Shown: positions 46,669 through 58,159 of the stretch, in pieces
How positions within the stretch are numbered: position 1 is the first letter of the stretch
Layout: every line of letters begins with the position of its first letter
NCBI RefSeq assembly: GCF_947251865.1
Contig: NZ_OX366394.1
Location: 868,001-932,000 of the forward strand
DNA from: Wolbachia endosymbiont (group B) of Protocalliphora azurea
GTDB taxonomy: Bacteria; Pseudomonadota; Alphaproteobacteria; Rickettsiales; Anaplasmataceae
Direction of reading: 5' to 3'
DNA: 64,000 nt
The notes under the pieces: generated by a model
The model's input: only the letters and a program-made list of their open reading frames with translations
Database searches by the model: none
What the model was told of the DNA's origin: nothing
Program-made: the position numbers and the translations under genes

Positions 46669-46820
46669 AATAATCCCTCAAATACCATACTAAAGTCATA
46701 TTATATAGAAATTTTCTTACGCTTGCAAAACTGTAAAAATTTTAATCATTTACATAAAGACATATAAGGATTAATTAATATATAATTTATCTTAGCTATA
46801 ATATGATATAAATACGTATA

Positions 46821-49800
46821 ATGTTTGGCATGAAAAGCTTACTTGTAGAGAGGAATAGAACAGTAATATTATTGCTTATCGTGATTTTTACCTTCGGCTC
46901 ATACACTTATATAAAGATGCCAAGAGAAAGCAATCCTGATATACAGATTCCTATAATTAGTGTATTTGTCGGGTTTCCTGGTATTTCTGTCGAGGATAGT
47001 GAAAAGCTATTAGTGCTTCCTATAGAAAATGAACTAAGATCCATCGAAGGTGTAAAAGAATTGAGAGCTTTTGCAACTAATGATGGTGCTCACATGATAC
47101 TCGAATTTAGAACAGAGTATGATAATAAAGAAGTGCTCGATAATGTCCGTTCAAAGCTTTTAAACATAAAATCAAAATTACCTATTGAAGCAGAATCTCC
47201 AATAATCAATGAAATAAACTTGAGCTTATTTCCGATACTAAACGTTGGCTTGATTGGTAATTTGCCGGAAAGAACTTTAACTGAAATAGCACGCAAACTA
47301 AAGAAAGAAATAGAATCTCTGCCAAATGTTCTTAAAGTTGAAGTAGCAGGTATGCGTAAAGAAACAGTGGAAGTTATAATTGAGCCCACAGTTCTAACAA
47401 AATATAACATTCAATCAAATGAGATATTTCAAGCTATATCAAACAACAACAGATTGGTAGGAGCCGGATCACTAGAAAATGATACCGGTAAATATTCGAT
47501 TAAAATATCAGGGTTATTAAAAGACATAGAAGATATTATGAATATTCCTATTAGATCTCAAAGTGATGCAGTTTTGAGAATCAAAGATATAGCAAAAGTA
47601 TACCTTGGGTTTGAGGATCACCAAGGATTTGCTCGTATTAATGGACTACCTAGCATTGTACTAGAAATTTCAAAACGTAATGGAAAAAACATAATAGACA
47701 CGGTAAATCAAGTAAAATACTTAATAGACAAAGCAAAAGATCAATTACCTGAAAATTTAAAAGTAGTTTATTTGAATGACCAGTCAAAAAATGTACGTGA
47801 TGTGCTTGACGACTTGGAAAATGGTATAATATTTGCCGTATTACTAATATTAACCATAATAATGCTCTTTATGGGAACAAGGGCTGCTATTCTTGTTGCA
47901 CTATCAATACCTGGCTCCTTTCTAATAGGAATAATGGCTCTTTACCTCATGGGTATTACTCTAAATATAGTTGTGCTCTTCAGTTTAATTATGGCAGTTG
48001 GCATGCTGGTTGATGATGCAATTGTAATCAGCGAATATGCTGATAGAAAGATGATTTGTGGCATGGATAAAGTAGAAGCCTTTTGCACCTCAGTTCATGA
48101 TATGTTTTATCCAGTTTTATCATCAACATTGACTAAATTAGCAGTGTTTTTCCCTCTGTTACTCTGGCCCGATACAGTCGGTAAATTTATGCAGTACATA
48201 CCAATTACAATAATTCTAACTTTAACTGGATCGCTAATTATGGCTTTGGTTTTTATACCAACACTTGGTGCAATATTTGGTAAACCTTCAATAACTTCAA
48301 AAAAAGAAATAATAAGAATGAGTGCTATAGAAAGTGGTGAGGTAAAAAATACTGGGCTTATAATAAGAACTTATGTACGTATGTTAGAGAAAGTCTTAGA
48401 TCACCCCAAAAAATTTGTATGTGTTGTTGTGTTTGTTTTATTTTTGTCTAGTATATTATATTTTACTTTTGGTCCTGGATTAAAGTTCTTTCCGAATGTA
48501 GATTCAGATAACATTTTAATCAGCGTTAAAGTAAAAGAAAGCTTATCAGCCAAAGAACGAGATTTGATACTTAAGAAAGTAGAAGAACGTATTTTGGGTG
48601 TTGAAAAGGAAATTTATGTTTTTTATGCTCGATCAGGAAAATTTTCAGACAACGTTATTGCCAAAATTCAATTGGAACTTGTAGATTGGCGCTGCAGGCG
48701 CAAAGCTACGCAAATACTAAATGATATAAGGAGTAGTGTACAAAACATAAAAGGAGTAATAATTGATGTACAGGAACAAAAGTCAGGACCATCAGCTGAC
48801 AAGCCAATACAAATTAACTTAAGCGGAAGTGCATCCAACTTGAATTCAGTAGCAGAGAAAATCCTAAAAATTATGGACCAACCTTCATCTGGATTTATAA
48901 ATATTCAAGATAGTAGATCAGCACCTGAAATAGAGTGGAATATGAGTATTGATAAGAGTAAGGCTACAAGCTCTGGAGTAAGTGTTGCAACCATCGGTGA
49001 TTTTATAAAGATGGTTACAAATGGAGTATTAATTGGAAAATATAGACCAAATAACGCAGATGAAGAAATTGATATTGTACTACGCTTTCCCAGAAAGAAT
49101 CGCAACATGAAAACTATAGATAACCTTTTTATTAATACAGCAAATGGACCATATTCTATGAGTAGCATAGTGAAATACGTTCCCGAAAAAAAGGCAAATA
49201 AACTAAGTAGGATTGATGGATCACGCACAGTAACAATCTCTGCTGACGTTGATACTGGCTATCTTGTTGATGAAAGAGTTAAGTTCATTCAAAATTCGAT
49301 TACTCAAGACTGTAGTAAAGGAGTAAAGATTGATTTCAAAGGTGATAAGGAAGATCAACAAAAATCAGGAGCATTTTTATTAAAGGCTTTTATATTAGCA
49401 ATTACATTGATGATATTGGTGCTAGTGGCACAGTTTAACAACATATACTATACATTTATCGTAATGACAGCAGTGTTTTTATCAACAACATGTGTATTTT
49501 TCATTTTCTTTCTTATTCAGAAAGTTTTTGTAGTTGTCATGTGTGGAGTGGGGATAATTGCTTTAGCAGGAATTATAGTGAATAATAATATACTATTGCT
49601 TGATGCCTTTCATCAGCAAATTAAGGTGCGCAAAAATAACATTAAGCAATGTATAATAAACGCTTCAATTTCTCGCATCAGGCCAATACTACTTACCGTT
49701 GCAACTACAGTTCTTGGTTTAATACCGATGATTACTAGGTTAAATATCAGTTTTTTTACGCTACAAATCACATATGATGCTCCATCAAGCCAGTGGTGGG

Positions 49801-49904
49801 TTGATATTTCAGCAACCATAGCAAGTGGAATATTGGCTGCAACGGTCTTAACTTTATTCTTTACTCCGGCATTGCTTATCATACAAAGACATGAAAAAAC
49901 TTGA
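46821..49904 (+). CDS. RND-type efflux pump, AcrB/AcrD/AcrF family
   Basis: 1027 aa inner-membrane trimer subunit with 12 helices and two large periplasmic loops. SNPDIQIPIISVFVGFPGISVEDSEKL near 40, GMLVDDAIVISEY in helix 4 with the paired Asp needed for proton relay, and a second half with GIIVNNNILLLDAFHQ and FFTPALLIIQ. The membrane-fusion and outer-membrane partners are not adjacent. Substrate unknown. Confidence 0.92.
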   Translation: MFGMKSLLVERNRTVILLLIVIFTFGSYTYIKMPRESNPDIQIPIISVFVGFPGISVEDSEKLLVLPIENELRSIEGVKELRAFATNDGAHMILEFRTEYDNKEVLDNVRSKLLNIKSKLPIEAESPIINEINLSLFPILNVGLIGNLPERTLTEIARKLKKEIESLPNVLKVEVAGMRKETVEVIIEPTVLTKYNIQSNEIFQAISNNNRLVGAGSLENDTGKYSIKISGLLKDIEDIMNIPIRSQSDAVLRIKDIAKVYLGFEDHQGFARINGLPSIVLEISKRNGKNIIDTVNQVKYLIDKAKDQLPENLKVVYLNDQSKNVRDVLDDLENGIIFAVLLILTIIMLFMGTRAAILVALSIPGSFLIGIMALYLMGITLNIVVLFSLIMAVGMLVDDAIVISEYADRKMICGMDKVEAFCTSVHDMFYPVLSSTLTKLAVFFPLLLWPDTVGKFMQYIPITIILTLTGSLIMALVFIPTLGAIFGKPSITSKKEIIRMSAIESGEVKNTGLIIRTYVRMLEKVLDHPKKFVCVVVFVLFLSSILYFTFGPGLKFFPNVDSDNILISVKVKESLSAKERDLILKKVEERILGVEKEIYVFYARSGKFSDNVIAKIQLELVDWRCRRKATQILNDIRSSVQNIKGVIIDVQEQKSGPSADKPIQINLSGSASNLNSVAEKILKIMDQPSSGFINIQDSRSAPEIEWNMSIDKSKATSSGVSVATIGDFIKMVTNGVLIGKYRPNNADEEIDIVLRFPRKNRNMKTIDNLFINTANGPYSMSSIVKYVPEKKANKLSRIDGSRTVTISADVDTGYLVDERVKFIQNSITQDCSKGVKIDFKGDKEDQQKSGAFLLKAFILAITLMILVLVAQFNNIYYTFIVMTAVFLSTTCVFFIFFLIQKVFVVVMCGVGIIALAGIIVNNNILLLDAFHQQIKVRKNNIKQCIINASISRIRPILLTVATTVLGLIPMITRLNISFFTLQITYDAPSSQWWVDISATIASGILAATVLTLFFTPALLIIQRHEKT

Positions 49905-49991
49905 CTTAAATTAGCAATCATTTAACATTTAAGATAGCGTTCTTTACCTGTTGAAGCTATAATTATAACTAATTAAATTGGATTTATTTAT

Positions 49992-51545
49992 ATGATTGCT
50001 AATCGTAAAAGCAGTGTTAAGCAGAAAAGCAACAAGAATAACATAGTTGGAAGCCTTGATGTAATAAAAACAGCGGGAGAGCTCTCACTTCAAAAAGGTT
50101 TGGATTTTAATATTATAATAAATGCACTTAAAAGTGCTATCGAAGCAGTAGCTCAACAAAAGTATGGTAGCAAAAGTAAAATTGTAGTTAATATAGATAG
50201 AAACACAGGCAAAGTTACCTCATATAGACAACTAAAAGTCATTAATGATGAATCAAATGAAAATGAGTGTGACTTAATTAAGTTGACACAAGCTAAGTTA
50301 ATAAAAGAAGATGCAAAAGTTGGAGATACTATTAGTGAGTTGATTTCTCTTAACACTGATCTTGTTTCAGCAAGAATTGCCCAGCAAAAGATTTCTGAAA
50401 TAATCAAAAATGAAGAGTTAAAAAAGCAATATGAGGAATTTAAAGATAAGGTAGGAGAAATGAGGTATGGCATCGTTAAACAAGTAGAATATTCAGATCT
50501 TATTATAGACATAAACGGAATTGGAGCATACCTCCCTTTACGAAACTTAATTGGTGGTGAGTCATTTCGTGAAGGCGACAAGGTTAAAGCTTACATACAG
50601 GCTGTTAAGCGCTCTGACGATGGACGTCAAATCATTCTTTCTAGGACTCATGAAGGCTTTTTAGAGGCATTGTTGAATCAAGAAGTACCAGAAGTTGCTG
50701 ACGGATTGATAACAATTAAAGGTATAGCTAGAGACGCTGGTTCAAGATCTAAAGTTGCTGTTTTTTCATCTGATAAGAATATCGATCCAGTAGGTGCTTG
50801 CGTTGGAGTTAAAGGAGATAGAATAAAAACTATTATACACGAATTAAACGGTGAAAAAATCGACGTCATACATTACTCATCAGATTTGGGTCAATTTGTT
50901 ATTAAAGCCATTACTCCTGCAGAAGTATCAAAGGTCATTATTGACGAAAATGAAAATTGTATAGAGTTAATAGTTGCTGAAGATCAATTGAGTTTAGCTA
51001 TAGGAAAAAAGGGTCAGAATGTAAGATTAGCTTCAGAGCTTGTTGGATGGAAAATTGAGATATTAAGCACTCAGCAAGAATCAGAAAGAAGAAACAAAGA
51101 ATTTAGTCAATGTTCAGTTTTATTTGCTGAAGCTTTAAACTTAGAAGAGATTATGGGCCAATTATTGGTAACAGAAGGTTTTTCAAGTGTAGAAGATATA
51201 TCTAACACTTCAATTAAGGAACTTGCTTCAATAGAGGGCTTCAATGAAGATATTGCAAATGAACTTCATAATAGAGCAAATAATTACCTGAAAGCAGAGA
51301 ATGATAGAAAAATAGAAGAGCTAAAAAATTTAGGTATGGAAGACGATGTAATCAACTTAGCCTTATCAATAGATAATAAAATTGCTCTTAGTAAACATAA
51401 TATTAAAACTTTAGAGGACATAGCAGATTTATCAAATTATGAGTTTTATAGCATACTCTCTTCCTCAACTAATAATAAAGACAATCTAAAAGATACAGCA
51501 GATTTAATAATCATAGAAGCACGTAAAAAGCTTGGATTAATATAA
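49992..51545 (+). CDS. nusA: Transcription termination/antitermination protein NusA
   Basis: 517 aa. N-terminal RNA polymerase-binding domain, S1 domain ([22 protein letters not shown], residues ~155-220), KH1 and KH2 ([52 protein letters not shown]), then two acidic repeat-like domains as in many alphaproteobacteria. First gene of nusA-infB-rbfA; rimP, usual before it, is absent here. A 7-bp gap leads to infB. Confidence 0.95.
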   Translation: MIANRKSSVKQKSNKNNIVGSLDVIKTAGELSLQKGLDFNIIINALKSAIEAVAQQKYGSKSKIVVNIDRNTGKVTSYRQLKVINDESNENECDLIKLTQAKLIKEDAKVGDTISELISLNTDLVSARIAQQKISEIIKNEELKKQYEEFKDKVGEMRYGIVKQVEYSDLIIDINGIGAYLPLRNLIGGESFREGDKVKAYIQAVKRSDDGRQIILSRTHEGFLEALLNQEVPEVADGLITIKGIARDAGSRSKVAVFSSDKNIDPVGACVGVKGDRIKTIIHELNGEKIDVIHYSSDLGQFVIKAITPAEVSKVIIDENENCIELIVAEDQLSLAIGKKGQNVRLASELVGWKIEILSTQQESERRNKEFSQCSVLFAEALNLEEIMGQLLVTEGFSSVEDISNTSIKELASIEGFNEDIANELHNRANNYLKAENDRKIEELKNLGMEDDVINLALSIDNKIALSKHNIKTLEDIADLSNYEFYSILSSSTNNKDNLKDTADLIIIEARKKLGLI

Positions 51546-51552
51546 AAACAAT

Positions 51553-53874
51553 ATGAATAATGAAGATATCAGTAATAAAAAATTAACCCTACAAGGCTTA
51601 AGCAAGCTTAAATTAGACATTAATTTAAACTCTTTAGATAGTCAAAGTACTGGTACTACAATAGTAAAAAAAAGAAGAAAAATTCATTCTGCAGAAGAAT
51701 ATAGTTTATTTGACGAGAGTAAATTAGGCTCTTTAACTGAAAAAGAACAAATTTCCCGCATTAATGCTGTACAGAATGCTACTTTGCTGAAAGAAAGGAA
51801 TCAGAGAGAACAAGAAGAGAAAATAAAAAAAGAAGAAAGCAATCAAGAAGCTGAAGATAAAAATGAATCACACTCTGTACCTAAAGAAATAAATAAGGAA
51901 GTTTTAAGTAATACTAACTCAGTTGAACAAAAAGAAGATAGTATTGAATATGAGAACAATGATAAAAAGTCTTTTAAAGCTAGCAAAGATATATACTCTA
52001 AGCATTCTAAGCTAGTAATTACACAGGCAATAGATGAAAGAAATGAATACCTCCCTGTATTTAAGCAAAAATTTGGTATAAGAAGTAAACAATCAAAGTT
52101 TACTAAGGGTAAAAATATATCAAGAGAAGTTATTATACCAGACAAAATAACTATCAGGGAGTTATCTATTCGTATGGCAGAAGATAGCAAGAATGTGCTA
52201 AAAATGCTCAAAGAAGAAGTTGGGGAGAGCTATAGAGTAGATGATCTAGTAGATCCAGATATAGCATGCGAAATAGCAAAAAAATTTAATCATACGGCTA
52301 AACGAGTAAGTGATGCTGATAAAGAAAAGAATTTACTCTTCATAAGCAACAGAGAAAACTTACCTAAAAGACCAAAACCACCTATCGTTACTTTTATGGG
52401 ACATGTGGATCATGGTAAAACATCATTGCTTGATGCATTTCGTGAATCCAATGTTGCAGAAAGAGAGTCAGGTGGCATCACTCAACATATAGGTGCTTAT
52501 CAATTAACGACAAAAAATAAGCAAAAAATTACTTTCATTGATACACCAGGGCATGAGGCGTTTACTGCAATGCGTGCACGTGGTGCCAATATTACTAATA
52601 TAGTTGTGATAGTAGTTGCAGCTGATGATGGAATCATGAAACAAACAGTTGAAGCAATAAACCATGCAAAAGCAGCAAATGTCTCTATTATAGTTGCCAT
52701 TAATAAAATTGATAAATCACAACCTGGCGATGTAGAAAGAATAATTAATAGTTTGCCTCAGTACGACCTCATCCCCGAAGAACTTGGTGGTGATGTTATA
52801 ATTGTGCCAGTATCAGCAAAAAAGAAAATCAACTTAGATAAACTAGAAGAGGCAATTTTATTAATTGCTGAATTAATGACGCTAGAAGGAATAGAGGATT
52901 GTCGAGCACTTGGATGGGTAATAGAGTCCAAAATAGATAAAGCTAAAGGAATATCAGCTACATTAATAGTTGAAGAAGGAACATTAAAGATTGGTGACAT
53001 ATTGATAGTTGGTACAACATACAGCAAAGTACGCAGTATGGTTAATCACCTTGGTCAAAGAGAAAAAGCGTCACTACCTTCTACTCCAGTTGAAGTTACT
53101 GGTTTAAATGGTGTACCAAATGCTGGAGATAAATTTGTTGTTGTAAACTCTGAAAGGCAGGCTCGTGAAATTGTTGAATACAGGTTAGAATTAATCAAGA
53201 AAAAGCAAGAAGATTTAGACGACAGTAATTTAGATATATTCAGTCGTAATGATAGTGAAACAGAAGAACTATCTGTAGTTTTAAAGTGCGATGTCACTGG
53301 TTCTATTGAAGCAATATCAAGCTCAATTGATAAGCTTGGTAAAGATCAAGTGAAATTAAATATTCTACACAAAGCAGTAGGAGGAGTAACAGATTCAGAT
53401 GTGCTGCTTGCAGAAGCATCAAGCGCAGTAATTTTAGCTTTTAATGTAAAAGTGGATTCAAAAATCAGAGAATTAGCAAAACAAAAAGGTATAGAAATAC
53501 ATACTTACAATATAATATATGAGCTTATTGAAGACATGAGGATGTATCTAACTAAAATGTTAAAGCCTGTTACACGAGAGGTTCGTGTTGGTTCTGCATC
53601 TGTAAGGCAAATATTTAATTCATCCAAAGCCGGTAATATCATCGGATGTTATGTCACTGATGGAGTTATAAAAAAAGATTCTCTAATTAAGGTAGTACGT
53701 GGCAGCAAATTGGTGCATGAAGGAAAGTTAAAAGCACTACGTAGATTTAAAGATGACGTTAAAGAAGTGGGTGTAAATTTTGAATGCGGAATATCGCTAG
53801 AGGGTAATATCGATATTAAAGTTGGAGACATTTTGGAAGCTTATCAATTAGTGCAAGAAGAAAGGACGTTATAG
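51553..53874 (+). CDS. infB: Translation initiation factor IF-2
   Basis: 773 aa GTPase that places fMet-tRNA on the 30S subunit. A charged low-complexity N-terminus (1-190), IF2_N ([21 protein letters not shown]), G1 GHVDHGKT from residue 283, [12 protein letters not shown], then the C-terminal domains II-IV with [13 protein letters not shown] and [13 protein letters not shown]. Coupled with nusA and rbfA. Confidence 0.96.
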   Translation: MNNEDISNKKLTLQGLSKLKLDINLNSLDSQSTGTTIVKKRRKIHSAEEYSLFDESKLGSLTEKEQISRINAVQNATLLKERNQREQEEKIKKEESNQEAEDKNESHSVPKEINKEVLSNTNSVEQKEDSIEYENNDKKSFKASKDIYSKHSKLVITQAIDERNEYLPVFKQKFGIRSKQSKFTKGKNISREVIIPDKITIRELSIRMAEDSKNVLKMLKEEVGESYRVDDLVDPDIACEIAKKFNHTAKRVSDADKEKNLLFISNRENLPKRPKPPIVTFMGHVDHGKTSLLDAFRESNVAERESGGITQHIGAYQLTTKNKQKITFIDTPGHEAFTAMRARGANITNIVVIVVAADDGIMKQTVEAINHAKAANVSIIVAINKIDKSQPGDVERIINSLPQYDLIPEELGGDVIIVPVSAKKKINLDKLEEAILLIAELMTLEGIEDCRALGWVIESKIDKAKGISATLIVEEGTLKIGDILIVGTTYSKVRSMVNHLGQREKASLPSTPVEVTGLNGVPNAGDKFVVVNSERQAREIVEYRLELIKKKQEDLDDSNLDIFSRNDSETEELSVVLKCDVTGSIEAISSSIDKLGKDQVKLNILHKAVGGVTDSDVLLAEASSAVILAFNVKVDSKIRELAKQKGIEIHTYNIIYELIEDMRMYLTKMLKPVTREVRVGSASVRQIFNSSKAGNIIGCYVTDGVIKKDSLIKVVRGSKLVHEGKLKALRRFKDDVKEVGVNFECGISLEGNIDIKVGDILEAYQLVQEERTL

Positions 53875-53883
53875 TAGTTGAAT

Positions 53884-54234
53884 ATGAAAAAGGAAATTAG
53901 AAACCTAAAAGTAGCATCGGTATTACATAGGGCAATATCAAAAGTCTTAATGGAAGGTAATGTTCTTAATGAAAAAGTAGTAGTATCTGATGTAAAGCTA
54001 AGCAAAGATTTGAAGAAAGCAGATGTATATATTGTGTTATCTTCATTAAACATCCAAAATGATAATGATGATATCAGCACTGTTGTTAATGAAATGAACC
54101 AATCTGCATGGTCAATACGTAAATCTATATTGTGTTATGTTGATTTGCGATTTATACCTGAGTTAGTTTTTAAGCCTGATTTAGCATTCGATAATTTTGT
54201 CAATGTAAGCAAAATATTACATAATCACACTTAA
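53884..54234 (+). CDS. rbfA: Ribosome-binding factor A
   Basis: 116 aa from ATG 53884 (a TTG at 53878 is in frame). KH-like cold-shock factor for 16S rRNA 5' end maturation. VASVLHRAISKVLMEG, VVVSDVKLSKDLKKADVYI and LRFIPELVFKPD match the family. Starts 9 bp after infB; the usual third gene of this operon. Confidence 0.9.
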   Translation: MKKEIRNLKVASVLHRAISKVLMEGNVLNEKVVVSDVKLSKDLKKADVYIVLSSLNIQNDNDDISTVVNEMNQSAWSIRKSILCYVDLRFIPELVFKPDLAFDNFVNVSKILHNHT

Positions 54235-54237
54235 TTA

Positions 54238-55125
54238 ATGTATTTCAACCATTATTTCTCATTAATGAGAATACACAGTTTAACAGGTTTGTGGCTTGTG
54301 CTATTTTCTAGCTTAAGCGGCATTCTTTTAGCCTCAACTTCTCTATCGTATCAGGCTCTTTTTCTCCTTGTTTTGTTTACTATAGGTGCATTTTTAATGA
54401 GACCCGCAGGGTGCATAATCAATGATATCTTCGATAGAGAAATAGATGCGCACGTTGAACGAACAAAATATAGGCCACTTGCAAGTGGTGCATTAAACAT
54501 AAAGCAGGCTTTGGCTTTACTTTCACTGTTACTGTCTATTGCCCTGGTAATCTTATTATTAACCAATAAAACTACTCTTATACTTGGAATAATTTCAATG
54601 TGCATGATAGTTATCTACCCCTTGCTAAAGCGTTACGTTTGGTGGCCACAATTGTTTTTAGGGTTTACTTTCAACATGGGATCACTCATGGGTTCAGCAG
54701 CAATAACAAACCAGATTAGCATAGAATCCTTGCTATTTTATATAGGATGCGTCTTTTGGACGCTTAGTTATGATACTATATACGCTCATCAAGATAAAAA
54801 AGATGATGAGAAATTAGGAATGAAATCTACTGCATTATATTTTGGCAATACAACAAAATCTTGGTTGAAAAGATTTTATTTAATATCCTTAATGGCATGG
54901 TTGTACGCTGGTATACTATCATCATTAAATAACATCTTTTATATTGCTTTACTTGCCATAGGATTCATATTTCACCACCAACACAAAAATTTCAATCCAG
55001 ACGATTCTAATCAATGCATGTCCATATTTAAAAATAATTCCCAGATAGGACTCCTGCTCTTTTTCGGTATCCTTTTAGATAGAATTCTAAATTCTACTTT
55101 TGTATCCGTTCAGATGCATGGCTAA
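54238..55125 (+). CDS. ubiA: 4-hydroxybenzoate polyprenyltransferase
   Basis: 295 aa integral membrane prenyltransferase of ubiquinone synthesis. First Asp motif NDIFDREIDAHVERTKYRPLASG near 61-83 and second DTIYAHQDKKDDEKLGMKSTA near 180-200; 7-9 helices. The last residues (VSVQMHG) lie in a dispersed repeat (TATCCGTTCAG), so the C-terminus has probably been altered. It starts 3 bp after rbfA. Confidence 0.94.
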   Translation: MYFNHYFSLMRIHSLTGLWLVLFSSLSGILLASTSLSYQALFLLVLFTIGAFLMRPAGCIINDIFDREIDAHVERTKYRPLASGALNIKQALALLSLLLSIALVILLLTNKTTLILGIISMCMIVIYPLLKRYVWWPQLFLGFTFNMGSLMGSAAITNQISIESLLFYIGCVFWTLSYDTIYAHQDKKDDEKLGMKSTALYFGNTTKSWLKRFYLISLMAWLYAGILSSLNNIFYIALLAIGFIFHHQHKNFNPDDSNQCMSIFKNNSQIGLLLFFGILLDRILNSTFVSVQMHG

Positions 55126-55258
55126 TGTGTAAATATCGAAGCAAAAATGGTGTCATTCCAGTGTCAAGTACTGGGATGACAGGGGATGACACCATTTATT
55201 TCTATGGCTGTCTTTTCTATCTTATTTTGTCACCCTGCTGAACGGATTCTACTTTTTA
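55126..55258. repeat. Dispersed repeats between ubiA and IS630 copy 2
   Basis: A short palindromic unit (TGTCATTCCAGTGTCAAGTA, then CTGGGATGACAG) followed by the CTTTTCTATCTTATTTTGTC/CCTGCTGAACGGATTC repeat related to those at 19775 and 27928. Confidence 0.7.
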
Positions 55259-55260
55259 TA

Positions 55261-56005
55261 CCAAATTCCATTACTAATCGAACAAATAAGAAACATTACA
55301 AACTCGTTTAATAGTAGTGCTGGAAATACTGACAATAAAATTACACAGAACATCTGCAAGTAAGCCTATGGTATCGTAGACTCTGTTACGTAAAGTATTG
55401 TATTTGATATATTGCCACAACCTCTCAACAGGATTCAGTTCCGGTGAATAAGGAGGCAAGTATATAATGGTAATGTTTTCCTGAAATTTCAAACTTTTTG
55501 ATCTATGCCAACTTGCACAATCCATTACAAGAAAGGCTTTTTTCGTGCCTAAATCTTTCGACATCTGCTCCAGAAATATATTCATACAATCAGTGTTTAC
55601 ATATGGAGCAAGTAGGCTGATTTTCTTACCACTTCTTGGATTTACCGCACTGTAGATATAGAAATTTTGTCTACCAATTTTCATTTTAACCTGCGTTCTG
55701 ACCCCTTTTTTAAACCATCCGTGTCCGATTTTTGAATGAGTTCCAAATCGTGATTCATCAAAAAAACACCTCTTTTTCAGGGTGGGAATTGACTATTTTA
55801 TTGAAGTATTTTTTAAACTCTTCTTGCTTGTTTTTATCTTGTTTATGGTGCATTGGCCTCGGTGTTATATAAGAAAATTTCATCCTTTGTATCTCACGGT
55901 GCACTGTTGATTTGCTAATGTTTAGGCCAAATTCCTCTGAGATTTTTATCTGCACTTCCTTAATAGTAATATTTGGATTTCTTTCTACCCATATTTCAAT
56001 TTGCT
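55261..56005 (-). mobile_element. IS630-family element, copy 2 (5' part lost to IS256)
   Basis: Minus-strand copy identical by eye to copy 1 from its right end (TA at 55259-55260) to within the first frame, where IS256 begins at 56006. The left ~350 bp of the IS630 are absent. It keeps the DDE frame (55274 to about 55762) and the last ~70 residues of the HTH frame (55758-56003), including the same run of seven T. Confidence 0.88.
55274..55762 (-). pseudogene. IS630 transposase DDE frame, copy 2
   Basis: Same 136-residue ATG frame as in copy 1, with VMDCASWHRS and PPYSPELNPVERLW. The helix-turn-helix part is truncated by IS256, so no full transposase can be made. Confidence 0.85.
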
Positions 56006-57342
56006 GGGAACGTTCAAAAAAGTGTGTCAAGCCGCATTTTTAGTTCAACTCAATTTTCAATCTATCTGGAAAGAAAATATCAAGTTGAGACATAGTTAAA
56101 GCCCAATTAGGGAGAGCCATAATCCACCTTTGCTCTACCTTTTTTATAGCACAATATACCTGTTTGTACAAGGCATTTGTACTAGTAAATGAACCCTTAG
56201 TTTTAGTAAATTTCCTGATTTGTCTATGCAACCCCTCAATTGGATTAGTGGTGTAAATCAGCTTCCTAACTGGCCCAGAATACTTAAAATAACTGGATAA
56301 GTTTTCCCAATTGTTCTGCCAGGATTTTATAACTAAAGGATACTTTTCTCCCCATTTTTCTTCCAGCTCAAGCAGATAATTCTCAGCAATTTCTTTACTT
56401 GAAGCACGATATATTTTTTTCAGATCATTCATGAAAACTTTTACATCTTTACTGGATACATATTTCAGAGAATTTCTTATTTGGTGTACTATACATAGCT
56501 GCACTTCTGCACTGGGAAATACACTGTTGATGGCTGCAGGAAAGCTTTTTAGCCCATCTACACATGCAATCAGAATATCTTCTACTCCTCTTTCTTTGAG
56601 GTCATTTAAAACTCCCAACCAGAAGTTAGCTCCCTCACTTTCAGCCAGATAAAAACCTAATACTTCTTTTCTGCCATTTTGATTTATACCCAATATATTA
56701 TACATGCATTTACTTACGCAATGTCCGTCCTCCTTGACCTTAAAAAACATGCCATCCATGAACACTATTGGATACACTGATTGCAATGGACGGCTGCGCC
56801 ATTCATTGATTATTGGTAGCAGTTTATCAGTAATATTGGATATCTCTGCTGCTGATATTTTATGGTCATATATTTCCTCAACGTGTGAAGCTATGTCTCT
56901 GTATCCCATGCCACTGGCGTATGTACTTAAGACCTTTGCTTCAAGTTCTGGATGTAGGCTTGTTTGCCTTTTTTTGACTATTTGCGGTTCAAAGCTTCCT
57001 TCTCTGTCTCTTGGTGTTAATAGTTCAAATGAGCCTGAACTTGTACGTAAAGTTTTTGCATTCCTTCCATTTCTTCGGTTATTTTCTTCACTTTTAGCTG
57101 ACATGTGGCTTTCTATTTCACCTTCCAGACTTGCCTCTAGCAGCCTTTTTATAAACGGTGTTAATGCTCCATCTCTTCCTGTCAATGGTCTTCCTTCTCG
57201 TATAGATGACAGGATATTTGTTTCTAATTCTTTATAATCTACCAAACCAGTAGTTCTATTTGCTTGACTCATATCAAACCTCCATTTTTTATATCAATTT
57301 ATTACTTTTTTTTCGGTTTGACACACTTTTTTGAACATTCCC
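56006..57342 (-). mobile_element. IS256-family element, copy 5 (full length)
   Basis: 1337 bp with both terminal repeats. The left flank (AATTTGCT, in IS630) and the right flank (TTTCTCTT, in a regulator gene) do not match, so this element marks a recombination junction between two genome regions rather than a simple insertion. Confidence 0.93.
56040..57272 (-). CDS. IS256-family transposase (copy 5)
   Basis: 410 aa; same predicted protein as copies 1 and 3, D173/D239/E346 present, GGAGG before the ATG. Potentially active. Confidence 0.95.
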   Translation of the reverse strand: MSQANRTTGLVDYKELETNILSSIREGRPLTGRDGALTPFIKRLLEASLEGEIESHMSAKSEENNRRNGRNAKTLRTSSGSFELLTPRDREGSFEPQIVKKRQTSLHPELEAKVLSTYASGMGYRDIASHVEEIYDHKISAAEISNITDKLLPIINEWRSRPLQSVYPIVFMDGMFFKVKEDGHCVSKCMYNILGINQNGRKEVLGFYLAESEGANFWLGVLNDLKERGVEDILIACVDGLKSFPAAINSVFPSAEVQLCIVHQIRNSLKYVSSKDVKVFMNDLKKIYRASSKEIAENYLLELEEKWGEKYPLVIKSWQNNWENLSSYFKYSGPVRKLIYTTNPIEGLHRQIRKFTKTKGSFTSTNALYKQVYCAIKKVEQRWIMALPNWALTMSQLDIFFPDRLKIELN

Positions 57343-58134
57343 TTTCTCTTTGTTATTCTTCATATCCCTAGATAAAAATTTCTTCACTAATTCTTGCTCT
57401 TCAGTTTTTCTTAGTAAATTAAGTAGTTCACTATCTTCATTTGTTTTAGGTAGCAGAACTTTAATATTCACTGATAATCCTTCTGCTATTTGATATAATT
57501 TATCAAATGATATGGCAGTGTATCCTATTTCATACTCGTGTATTTCCTTGAGTGTTAAACCAACTTTGTTTGCTAAATCTTTCTGAGTATACCTTTTTAT
57601 CAATCTCCATTCTCTTATTCTTTGCCCTACTCTGTAGTATATAGAATCAGTGCAGACTTCTTTCTCTGTATTATCATACTCGTAAATAGATAAACCCGTT
57701 GCCTGGGAAATAACATCAGTAGAAACTCCTTCTTTTACTAGATTTTTTGCTACCTCTAATCTTGCCTCTTCTTGATTAATTTTTTCGCTAATATGAACAA
57801 ACCTGACTAATGAAGGTACTATTTTGCCTAACTTTTGATTCTCGTATATTTTTGTTAGATAGAGTATTTCCTCGTCTTCATAGCTGTCTTCCCTTACTAT
57901 TACTGGTTCGGGTAATAAATCTATAGCATTAACTGACAATACTCTTGCTATTACATATAGTACTTCAATTGGAATAGGAATATACCCATTTTCATAGCTG
58001 TTTACTTCTTGGTATGTTAAACCTATTTCACTTGCCAATTCTACTTGAGTATGCCCTCGCATTAACCTGCTATCTTCTATTTTTTGTCCTATTTTGTAGC
58101 TTATAGAACTAATATCGCTTACAGAAACAAACAT
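57343..58134 (-). pseudogene. Double-HTH (XRE) regulator of WO type, 3' end cut by IS256
   Basis: 264 native codons from ATG 58134 (AAGTAAGG upstream; a longer TTG start would overlap the previous gene), then 17 IS-coded residues to TAA at 57289. Two XRE-type helix-turn-helix domains: about 14-70 (SRLMRGHTQVELASEIGLTYQEVNSYENG) and about 185-240 (WRLIKRYTQKDLANKVGLTLKEIHEYEIG). Between them lies VAKNLVKEGVSTDVISQATGLS, a module also found at the end of the Rpn nuclease. The second module copy expected at the C-terminus is missing. Both DNA-binding domains survive, so it may still bind DNA. Confidence 0.75.
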
Positions 58135-58159
58135 ATATACCTTACTTAGAAATAAATTT